Shown here piece by piece: positions 9,250 through 16,805 of a stretch of 53,648 bases of DNA. Both the position numbers and the translations under genes were made by a program. Origin of the DNA: Janthinobacterium sp. GW458P (GTDB taxonomy: Bacteria > Pseudomonadota > Gammaproteobacteria > Burkholderiales > Burkholderiaceae_D). The stretch lies in the NCBI RefSeq assembly GCF_002127585.1, contig NZ_NEGZ01000037.1, positions 1 through 53,648 on the forward strand, given 5' to 3'. Numbering within the stretch: the stretch's first letter is position 1; each line of letters begins with the position of its first letter. Below the pieces are notes generated by a model. That model was not told the DNA's origin. It was given only the letters and a program-made list of their open reading frames with translations, and made no database searches.

Positions 9250-9345
9250 AAGCTGGCCGCATCATGCCCACCCGTCACCGCCCCAGCCCATGCGGATGGC
9301 TGTCAGCGCAAGGGGCTTGCAAACAGCGGCCGGTCTGGCGGCGGC

Positions 9346-10710
9346 ATGAGCGTTGCCGCCTTGAAAACCTGGTCCTTGCGGCGCACCCTGCTGATGGTTC
9401 TGCTGGGCCTGACGCTGGCCCTGTGGGCGGGCAGCGCCGCCATCGTGTATGTGGAGGCGCGCCGGGAAAGCCAGGAGCTGTTCGACCAGTCGCTGACCGA
9501 GACGGGCCATCTGCTGCTGTCGCTGGTGGAAAAGGACGTGCGCGAACATGGCTTGACGGGGCCGATCGACCTGCCCCTGCGCGGCCAGCGCAATCCCCAC
9601 CAATACCTGCTGTTCAAGGTGCGCGACGCCCGGCAGCGCGTGCTGTACCGCAATGACGCGGCGTCCGACATCGCCCTGTCGCGCAGCGCGCCCGACGGCC
9701 TGTCCTGGACCACGATAGGCGGCCAGCGCTGGCGTCTGTTCTCGCTGTGGGACCCGCAGCGCACGCTGCAGCTGCTGGTGGCCGAGCCGACCAGCCACCG
9801 CGACGACATCAGCCGCGGCTTCTTTTACCGCATCGCGCTGTTCGGCCTGTTGCTGGCGGCGCTGGCCGCCATCGCCATCTGGTGGAGCATCCACCGCGTG
9901 TTTCGCGTGCTGCAGGCGTCCGCCGGGGAAGTGTCGGCGCGCACGCCCGATGAGCTGGCCGACGTCAGGCTGGCCGGCGCGCCCGCCGAGCTGCATCCGC
10001 TGCTGCTGGAAATTAACCGCCTGTTCGGCAGGGTGCGGCACAGCCGCGACAATGAACAGCGCTTCACGGCCGATGCGGCGCACGAACTGCGCACGCCGCT
10101 GGCCGCCATCAAGACCAATCTGCAAGTGCTGCAGCGGGCCCGCAGCGGGGCCGAGCGCGAGGAATTCATCGCCGCCCTGGGCGCCAGCGTGGAGCGCGCC
10201 ACGCGCCTCGTCAACCAGTTGCTGGCGCTGGCGCGGCTGGACCCGCAGTCCCAGGAGCCGCGGCTGGCGCCGGGCGACCTGGCGGCCCTGCTGGAGGAAC
10301 AAGGCATGCAGTGGCGGGAATGGAGCGACCAGCATCAGCTGTCGTTGACCGTGAGCGTTGCCCCGGCGCCGTGCGCGCTCGATGCGGACAGCCTGCGGAT
10401 GCTGCTGCGTAACCTGGTCGAGAACGCGCTGCGCTACACGCCGGCGCCGGGTGGCGTCGTCGTCAGCTGCGGCGTGCAAGACGGGCGCAGCTACCTGCGC
10501 GTGGCCGATACGGGACCGGGCATCGCCGAAGAACTGCATGAGCGCGCGTTCGAGCGCTTCGTGCGCCTGGGCGGCGCGCAGCTGCCCGGCAGCGGGCTGG
10601 GCCTGTCCATCGTGCGCCGCATCGCCGAACGGCATGGCGCGCAGATTGTTCTGGGCCTTGGCTTGCAGGGCAGGGGGCTGGCCGTGACGCTTGTGTTTCC
10701 CGCAACGTAG
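9346..10710 (+). CDS. Sensor histidine kinase, QseC/PmrB-like
   Basis: This 454-residue inner-membrane kinase has a first helix at about 14-34, a periplasmic loop of about 125 residues, a second helix near 162-182, then a short linker, HisKA and HATPase domains. H246 lies in the motif AAHELRTPLAAIK, the N-box is NLVENALRYTP, and the G-boxes are DTGPGI and GSGLGLSIV, so it looks active. It very probably phosphorylates the regulator encoded at 6221: both are of the PmrAB/QseBC type and no other unpaired partner of this class is nearby. The ligand is unknown. An E-S-Q-E stretch lies just after the first helix and resembles the ExxE iron motif of PmrB, but this is weak evidence. Confidence 0.9.
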   Translation: MSVAALKTWSLRRTLLMVLLGLTLALWAGSAAIVYVEARRESQELFDQSLTETGHLLLSLVEKDVREHGLTGPIDLPLRGQRNPHQYLLFKVRDARQRVLYRNDAASDIALSRSAPDGLSWTTIGGQRWRLFSLWDPQRTLQLLVAEPTSHRDDISRGFFYRIALFGLLLAALAAIAIWWSIHRVFRVLQASAGEVSARTPDELADVRLAGAPAELHPLLLEINRLFGRVRHSRDNEQRFTADAAHELRTPLAAIKTNLQVLQRARSGAEREEFIAALGASVERATRLVNQLLALARLDPQSQEPRLAPGDLAALLEEQGMQWREWSDQHQLSLTVSVAPAPCALDADSLRMLLRNLVENALRYTPAPGGVVVSCGVQDGRSYLRVADTGPGIAEELHERAFERFVRLGGAQLPGSGLGLSIVRRIAERHGAQIVLGLGLQGRGLAVTLVFPAT

Positions 10711-10765
10711 CGTGGCCGCCGGTTGCGCGTTCCGATAGCGATAAAACGCACAAGGCGCGTCCGGA

Positions 10766-12064
10766 ATGCGGTATCTTTCTGTTATGCACAGTCCAGACCT
10801 CTCCATTCCTCCCGAGCTCCCCCCGCTATCGCTGGCCGCCGCGCGCGCCCTGCACCTGGCCGCCCAGGGCCTGCTGCAGGCGCGGCGTAAAAAAGCCGTG
10901 AAGGCCGACGTGCTGGCCGCCATCCGCCAGATGGGCGTGCTGCAGATCGACACCATCCACGTGGTGGCGCGCAGCCCCTACCTGGTGCTGTGGAGCCGGC
11001 TGGGCGACTATCCGCAGCCGTGGCTGGAGCAATTGCTGGCCGAGGGCGCGCTGTTCGAATACTGGGCGCATGAAGCCTGCTTCGTGCCCATCGAAGACTA
11101 TGGCCTGTACCGCCACCGCATGCTCGACCCGGCCGCCATGGGCTGGAAGTATTCGGTCAAATGGATGGCCGAGCAGGGCGACGCCGTGGCGGCGGTACTC
11201 GACCACATCCGCGCCAACGGCGCCGCCCGTTCGGCCGATTTTGAACGCACGGATGGCCAGGCGGGCGGCTGGTGGAGCTGGAAGCCGGAAAAACGCTCGC
11301 TGGAAGTGCTGTTTACGTCGGGCGTGCTGATGATCGCCAAGCGCCATCGGTTCCAGCGCTATTACGACCTGGCCGAACGGGTGCTGCCGGGCTGGGATGA
11401 CAGCCAGCTGCCGTCCGCGCACGCGGTGCGCCGCCGTCTGCTGCTGGCCAGCGTGAAGGCGCTGGGGCTGGCGCGGGCCGGCTGGATCAGCGACTACTTC
11501 CGCACGAAACAGGCGCGCGCCAGCCTGGCCCACGATCTGCAGGCGCTGGTGGACGAGGGCGCGCTGCTGCGCTGCACGGTGGACGGCTGGGCAGACGCCG
11601 TCTATGTGCATGCGGATCACGCGGAGCTGGCGCGTCATGCCGCCGCCGGCAAGCTGGCACCCACCCTGACGACGATTTTATCGCCGTTCGACCCCGTCGT
11701 GTGGGACCGGCGCCGCGCGCTGGAACTGTTCGGTTTCGACTACCGGCTCGAATGCTATACGCCCGCTGAAAAACGCCGCTATGGCTATTTCACCCTGCCG
11801 ATCTTGCGGCGCGGCGCGCTCGTGGGGCGCCTGGACGCCAAGGCGCACCGCGCGCAGGGGCGCTTCGAGATCAAGTCGCTGGCGCTGGAAGAGGGCGTGC
11901 GCCTGAGCCCCCGCCTGGCGCAGGACGTGGCCGGCGCCGTGCGGCGCCTGGCGCTCTGGCATGCCTGCCCGGAGATTGATATTGCGCAAGCGCAGCCGGC
12001 AGACTTCGGTGCGCAGCTGGCCGCCGCCCTGCAGGACGGCCACGGGGAAAGGCGGGCCGCATGA
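10766..12064 (+). CDS. AlkX/YcaQ-family DNA glycosylase (crosslink repair)
   Basis: Members of this HTH_42 family unhook DNA interstrand crosslinks and remove bulky alkylated bases; the best known is E. coli YcaQ (AlkX). The 432-residue protein carries the QxD catalytic motif (Q60-I-D62 in LQIDTIHVVARS) and the tandem winged-helix fold expected of the family, with length close to the norm. The ATG at 10784 is an alternative start that would remove six residues. The stop overlaps the start of the next gene (ATGA), so the two are translationally coupled. No SOS box is seen upstream. Confidence 0.85.
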   Translation: MRYLSVMHSPDLSIPPELPPLSLAAARALHLAAQGLLQARRKKAVKADVLAAIRQMGVLQIDTIHVVARSPYLVLWSRLGDYPQPWLEQLLAEGALFEYWAHEACFVPIEDYGLYRHRMLDPAAMGWKYSVKWMAEQGDAVAAVLDHIRANGAARSADFERTDGQAGGWWSWKPEKRSLEVLFTSGVLMIAKRHRFQRYYDLAERVLPGWDDSQLPSAHAVRRRLLLASVKALGLARAGWISDYFRTKQARASLAHDLQALVDEGALLRCTVDGWADAVYVHADHAELARHAAAGKLAPTLTTILSPFDPVVWDRRRALELFGFDYRLECYTPAEKRRYGYFTLPILRRGALVGRLDAKAHRAQGRFEIKSLALEEGVRLSPRLAQDVAGAVRRLALWHACPEIDIAQAQPADFGAQLAAALQDGHGERRAA

Positions 12065-13053
12065 CGCTGCCACCGGCACCGCCCGACCTGCTCGACGCCG
12101 ATGGCGTGCCCTGTTTTGGCCGCTACACGGGGCAATTGAACGCCTTCGACTGGGCCGCGCTGGCGCCGCCGCACGCGCGCGGCGCACTCTGGCGTCTGTT
12201 CCACCACAAGCGCTGGCATTACGTGGCCCTGTCCACGCCCGCCGTGTTCTGCGGCGTGGCCATCGTCGACCTGGGCTGGACCAGCACGGCCTTCGCCTAC
12301 GCCTTCGACCGCCACAAGGGCAAGATCGTGGCCAGCTTTTCGCAGGATGGCATCCCCGGCCTGTGCGCCACGGTGGCGCCGCATGCCGGCGCCTCCAGCC
12401 GTTTTCGCTTCCTCTCGCACCTGATCTCCATCGAGGCGCAGCCGCAGCAGCGCTACCGCCTGCAGCTCGATTGCGGCCATTTCGGCATCGATGCGGAATG
12501 CGGCCCGCCCGTGGCGCCCACCCTGCTGGCCGTCGGGCCCGTGGGCGAGGGCGGCAGCGTGCATGCGACGCAAAAGTCGGGCGGCCTGCCCTTGTGGGGC
12601 AGCGTGCGCTGCGGCGCCGTCGGCTACAGCCTGGACGACGGCGTGGCCAGCTTCGATTACTCGAACGGCTTGCTGGCGCGCGAGACGGAATGGCGCTGGG
12701 CCTCGGCGCACAGCCTGGACCTCGGTTTCAACCTGCAGGCCGGCTATTTCGGCGCGCATGAAAACGCGCTGTGGCTCGATGGCCTGCTGTATCCGCTGGG
12801 CCGCGCGCATTTCGACTTCAACCCCGATAACCCGCTGGCGCCGTGGCATGTGTGGACGGACGACGATTTGCTCGACCTGCACTTCAGGCCGGAAGGAGCG
12901 CGGCGCGAGGACAAGAACCTGTGGATCGCCGCCAGCCGCTACATCCAGCCCATCGGCACGTTCAGCGGCTGGGTGCGCGCCAGCACCGACAGTCCCAAGC
13001 GCATCGTGGCGCAGCTGGCGGGCGTGACGGAAAGCCACCGCTCGCGCTGGTAG
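12061..13053 (+). CDS. DUF2804 family protein
   Basis: This 330-residue protein of the DUF2804 family has no established function. It is rich in Trp, Tyr, Gly and beta-strand-like segments (for example WRLFHHKRWHYVAL and FDYSNGLLARETEWRWASA), has no signal peptide or membrane helix and is probably cytoplasmic. Its start overlaps the stop of the glycosylase gene by four bases, and an intrinsic terminator begins inside its last codons, so the two genes form a closed unit. A link to DNA repair follows only from this coupling. Confidence 0.8.
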   Translation: MTLPPAPPDLLDADGVPCFGRYTGQLNAFDWAALAPPHARGALWRLFHHKRWHYVALSTPAVFCGVAIVDLGWTSTAFAYAFDRHKGKIVASFSQDGIPGLCATVAPHAGASSRFRFLSHLISIEAQPQQRYRLQLDCGHFGIDAECGPPVAPTLLAVGPVGEGGSVHATQKSGGLPLWGSVRCGAVGYSLDDGVASFDYSNGLLARETEWRWASAHSLDLGFNLQAGYFGAHENALWLDGLLYPLGRAHFDFNPDNPLAPWHVWTDDDLLDLHFRPEGARREDKNLWIAASRYIQPIGTFSGWVRASTDSPKRIVAQLAGVTESHRSRW

Positions 13054-13069
13054 GCGCGCGCGGTTTTTT
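13038..13069 (+). terminator. Intrinsic terminator overlapping the DUF2804 stop codon
   Basis: The arms CCGCTCGCGC (13038-13047) and GCGCGCGCGG (13054-13063) pair at nine of ten positions and are followed by six T residues (13064-13069). The loop contains the TAG stop, so the 5' arm is coding sequence. Confidence 0.85.
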
Positions 13070-13169
13070 CGTGAAACGCTTTGCAAAGTCAAATTTTTTT
13101 GGCAATGCATCCTATACACTGGCGCAGCCACTCCGGCAATCCCGCTCCGGCAATCCATGAGGCCAGAAC

Positions 13170-15839
13170 ATGAGTATCCGTAATCTCGACAAGCTGTTCA
13201 AGCCGGCCTCGGTGGCCCTGGTCGGCGCCACGGCGCGCGAACGCAAGCCGGGCGCCATCGCCCTGTACAACCTGCTGGGCGGCGGCTACCAGGGAGACAT
13301 CTGGCCCGTCAATCCCAAGTACGACGAGCTGATGGGCCTGAAATGCTACCGCAAGCTGGCGCACTTGCCCAAGGCGCCGGACCTGGCTATCATCTGCACG
13401 CCGCCGGCCACCATCACGGCCCTGATCCGCGAGCTGGGGGCGCTGGGCACGCGCGCCGTCATCGTCATGACGTCGGGCCTCGACCCCGTGCGCGAGCAGT
13501 CGCTGCGCCTGGCCATGCTGAAGGCGGCGAAACCGCATCTGCTGCGCATCCTCGGCCCCAACAGCATGGGCTTGCTGGTGCCGCAACTGGGCTTGAACGC
13601 CAGCTTCGCCCACCTGGGCGCGAGCAAGGGCAAGATCGCCTTCGTGTCGCAGTCGGGGGCGCTGGTGTCCGGCGTGCTCGACTGGGCCAATGCGCACGGC
13701 GTGGGCTTTTCCAAGTTCATTTCGCTGGGCGGCAGCTACGACATCGATTTTGGCGACCTGCTCGACTACCTGGCCGGCGACGTCGACACGGCCGCCATCC
13801 TGCTGTACATGGAAGACATCCAGGCGGCGCGCAAATTCATGTCGGCGGCCCGCGCAGCCGCGCGCAGCAAGCCCGTCATCGTGCTGAAGGCGGGACGCGA
13901 GGCGGAAGGCGCGGCCATGGCGGCCTGGCATACGGGCGCGCTGGCCGGCTCGGACGCCGTGTACGACGCGGCCATCCGCCGCGCCGGCATGCTGCGCGTG
14001 TATTCGGCCGAAGAGCTCTTCGACGCCGTGGAAACGCTCACGCACATCCGCTCGCAGCGCGGCGAGCGCCTGGCGATCCTGTGCAACGGCGGCGGCCTGG
14101 GCGTGATGGCCACCGATGCGCTGGTGGGCAGCGGCGGCAAGCTGGCCGAACTGTCGCCCGACACCGTGATCGCCCTGGAAAAGGCCTTGCCAAGGGGCTG
14201 GTCGCATGACAACCCCGTCGGTCTGCCCGGCGACGCGGCCGTGCAGCGCTACGCCGACGCCATCGTGCCCCTGCTCGACGAGCCGCAGGCGGACGCCCTG
14301 CTGCTGCTGCACGCGCCCACGGCCATGGTTTCGTCGATCGACATCGCCGAAGCCGTCACGCCGCTGATCAAGGCCACCTCGCGCACGGTGCTGTCGTGCC
14401 TGTTGGGCGGCACTACCGTGGCGCCCGCGCGCCAGGTTTTTAATCGCGCCGGCATCCCCACCTACGACACGCCGGAAAAAGCCGTGCATGGCTTCATGCA
14501 GATCGTGCAGTACCGGCGCAACCAGGAAACCCTGATGCAGGTGCCGGCGCAGCTGCCCATGTCGGCCACGCCGCGCCGCGCCAGGGTGCGCGAAATCGTC
14601 GCCGCCGCGCTGGCCGCCGGCCAGACGGTGCTCGGCGAATGCCGCTCGAAGGAGATTCTGGCCGCCTACGGCATTCCCGTGGCCACCACGCGCATGGCGG
14701 CCGACGTGGAAGCGGCGCTGGCCGTGGCGGCGGACATCGGCTATCCCGTCGCGCTGAAGATCCATTCGCCCGACATCGCCCATAAATCCGACGTGGGCGG
14801 CGTGGCGCTCGACCTCGACACGCCCGACATCCTGCGCACTGCCGCCGCCGCCATGGAGAAGCGCGTGCGGCGCATGCGTCCCGACGCGCTGATCGACGGT
14901 TTTACCGTGCAGCAGATGGCGCGCCGGCCGCAGTCGCATGAACTGATCGTCGGCGTCACGACGGACGCCGCCTTCGGCCCCGTGATCCTGGTGGGGCAGG
15001 GCGGCATCGCCGTGGAAGTGACGGCCGATCACGCCATCGGCCTGCCGCCGCTGAACATGGTGCTGGCGCGCGACATGCTGGCGCGCACGCGCGTGTCGAA
15101 ACTGCTGGCCGGCTACCGCAACCAGCCGCCGGCCGACATCGACGCCATCTGCTACACGCTGATCCAGGTGGCCGAACTGGTGGCCGACATCGGCGAGCTG
15201 GCCGAACTCGACATCAACCCGCTGGTGGCCGACGCGGACGGCGTGATCGCCCTCGACGCGCGCATCCGTCTGCAGCCGGGCCAGAAGAGCGACCGCCTGG
15301 CCATCCGCCCGTATCCGCAGGAGCTGGAAGAGCAGGTGACGTGGATGGCGCAGCCGATTCTGCTGCGTCCCATCCGTCCCGAGGACGCGCCGCAGCACAT
15401 GGACCTGTTCCACGCGCTGGACCCGGACGACGTGCGCCTGCGCTTTTTTACCTCCATGCGCGAGCTGCCCGTGTCGCAGCTGGCGCGCCTGACGCAGATC
15501 GATTACGACCGCGCCATGGCCTTCATCGCCACGCACACGGGGCCGGACGGCAAGCCGGAAACCCTGGGCGTGGTGCGCGCCGTGGCCGACCCGGACAATA
15601 TCCACGCCGATTTCGCCATCGCCGTGCGCTCGGCCCTGAAGGGCAAGGGACTCGGGCACATCTTGTTCGAGAAGCTGGTCGACTACTTCCGCAGCCGCGG
15701 CACGGAAGCGCTGGTGGGCGAGGCGATGGCGCGCAACAAGGGCATGCAGCGGCTGGTGAAAAGCTTTGGCGGCGAGGTCACGCCGTCGGAAGAACCGGGC
15801 GTGGTCAACCTGCATATCGGCTTGCGGCCGCCGCGCTGA
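13170..15839 (+). CDS. PatZ-like protein lysine acetyltransferase (NDP-forming acyl-CoA synthetase plus GNAT)
   Basis: This 889-residue protein has the Pat/PatZ (YfiQ) layout: CoA-binding domain (1-130), succinyl-CoA-synthetase-like ligase domains (about 150-460), an ATP-grasp domain (about 490-700) and a C-terminal GNAT domain (about 725-880, with GKGLGHILFEKLVDYF as the acetyl-CoA loop). Family members acetylate lysines, classically the active-site lysine of acetyl-CoA synthetase, and so tie acetate use to energy state. H254 in AWHTGALAG sits where ADP-forming acyl-CoA synthetases carry their phospho-histidine, so residual ligase activity cannot be ruled out. It is a single gene, with a -10-like TATACA at 13113 and a 12-base direct repeat (13131, 13145) in the leader. 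Confidence 0.9.
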   Translation: MSIRNLDKLFKPASVALVGATARERKPGAIALYNLLGGGYQGDIWPVNPKYDELMGLKCYRKLAHLPKAPDLAIICTPPATITALIRELGALGTRAVIVMTSGLDPVREQSLRLAMLKAAKPHLLRILGPNSMGLLVPQLGLNASFAHLGASKGKIAFVSQSGALVSGVLDWANAHGVGFSKFISLGGSYDIDFGDLLDYLAGDVDTAAILLYMEDIQAARKFMSAARAAARSKPVIVLKAGREAEGAAMAAWHTGALAGSDAVYDAAIRRAGMLRVYSAEELFDAVETLTHIRSQRGERLAILCNGGGLGVMATDALVGSGGKLAELSPDTVIALEKALPRGWSHDNPVGLPGDAAVQRYADAIVPLLDEPQADALLLLHAPTAMVSSIDIAEAVTPLIKATSRTVLSCLLGGTTVAPARQVFNRAGIPTYDTPEKAVHGFMQIVQYRRNQETLMQVPAQLPMSATPRRARVREIVAAALAAGQTVLGECRSKEILAAYGIPVATTRMAADVEAALAVAADIGYPVALKIHSPDIAHKSDVGGVALDLDTPDILRTAAAAMEKRVRRMRPDALIDGFTVQQMARRPQSHELIVGVTTDAAFGPVILVGQGGIAVEVTADHAIGLPPLNMVLARDMLARTRVSKLLAGYRNQPPADIDAICYTLIQVAELVADIGELAELDINPLVADADGVIALDARIRLQPGQKSDRLAIRPYPQELEEQVTWMAQPILLRPIRPEDAPQHMDLFHALDPDDVRLRFFTSMRELPVSQLARLTQIDYDRAMAFIATHTGPDGKPETLGVVRAVADPDNIHADFAIAVRSALKGKGLGHILFEKLVDYFRSRGTEALVGEAMARNKGMQRLVKSFGGEVTPSEEPGVVNLHIGLRPPR

Positions 15840-15952
15840 AAAATGCGCGCAGCCCGCCGAGGGTTTGTGCAGGATCAAACCCGGCCCTGTTGGTAGTCTT
15901 TACACTTTCACTTCCAGGATCATACATCCAGCGCGTTTTCGGGAGTGAGTGC

Positions 15953-16606
15953 ATGCTTACGGCAACATACATATTGGTTTCCCTGTCGGTGGAACAGGCC
16001 AGCATCCGCATGAGCTTGTTAGCTTTTCAAAAATACATGCATGCGCAGCTGCGCCAGCAGAGTCAGCTGAACCTGGCGCAGCTGCAATACGCGGCCGACT
16101 GGCTGAGCCGCCTGTATCAGGGCGGCTACTGGCGCAAGGTGGAAATGTACCTGATTCCCGCCATCCGCCAGGCCACGCCGCATGCCGACGGCTTGCTCAA
16201 TGAGTTGAACGGCTTGAACCACGCGGCGCTGGAAAGCATCAATGTCGTGCAGCAGCGCGCGGGCGCCGCCATCGACACGTCCGAGCTGCAGGCCGGGCAG
16301 CTGTGCGCGGCCATCGACGTCTTTTGCACGGCCTTGCTGCAGCGCCTGGAAAAAGAGGAGCGCGAACTGTTCGCCCTGGCCCGCAAGGTTATCGTGGGCG
16401 AAGCGTGGTTTGCCATCGCCTATCAATTCCTGGCCCACGATGCGCGCGCACAGGAGGCGCGCCGCGGCAAGGCGCAAGTGCTGCCCTTTGTTTTGCCAGC
16501 GCCGTTGCCCGGACCGGGAACGCCTGGCGGTAGGGCTGACAACGCCGATGCCGCCGATGCCGCCGCGGTGCCTGCCGTGGCGCAGCCGCTGCGCGCGCAG
16601 GCTTGA
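15953..16606 (+). CDS. Helical protein of unknown function, possibly hemerythrin-like
   Basis: I do not recognise this 217-residue protein with certainty. Residues 20-150 are predicted amphipathic helices, with the segment FCTALLQRLEKEERELFALARKV resembling the last helices of hemerythrin-type bundles, but the usual iron-binding histidines are mostly missing. The C-terminal 60 residues are Pro/Ala/Asp-rich and probably disordered. The first ATG (15953) encodes a short hydrophobic start; an ATG at 16010 (MSLLAFQKYMHAQ) is an equally good start and would give 198 residues. It is a single gene between patZ and the DUF349 gene. No function is assigned. Confidence 0.6.
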   Translation: MLTATYILVSLSVEQASIRMSLLAFQKYMHAQLRQQSQLNLAQLQYAADWLSRLYQGGYWRKVEMYLIPAIRQATPHADGLLNELNGLNHAALESINVVQQRAGAAIDTSELQAGQLCAAIDVFCTALLQRLEKEERELFALARKVIVGEAWFAIAYQFLAHDARAQEARRGKAQVLPFVLPAPLPGPGTPGGRADNADAADAAAVPAVAQPLRAQA

Positions 16607-16768
16607 GCAGGAGCGAGCGCACACCCCGCCGTGGCGTTTGCGCCGTGGCGCCGTCCCTGGTTTTGCGCCGGCGCCGGGCTGGCGCTGCGCTGGTACTGTC
16701 ATAGGAGAAATCCGGCGTTAGTCATTTGGTAACTTGCACAGACCCGTCCGATGCAATACCCCGGGCTT

Positions 16769-16777
16769 TGTTATGAT
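16769..16777 (+). promoter_or_regulatory. Extended -10 promoter candidate for the DUF349 gene
   Basis: TGTTATGAT matches an extended -10 element (TGn followed by TATGAT), 29 bases before the start codon at 16806. No good -35 lies 17 bases upstream, as expected for this promoter class. Confidence 0.45.
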
Positions 16778-16805
16778 GGTGGTTTTGATCCACGCGAAAC
16801 CCGTC

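Noticed and set aside
13089-15878. A 929-residue open frame antisense to the PatZ-like gene
   Set aside because: Same composition bias and full overlap with a gene carrying clear motifs.
16691-16705. A Pho-box half site (CTGTCAT) upstream of the DUF349 gene
   Set aside because: Only one half is present, with no second repeat at the right spacing.
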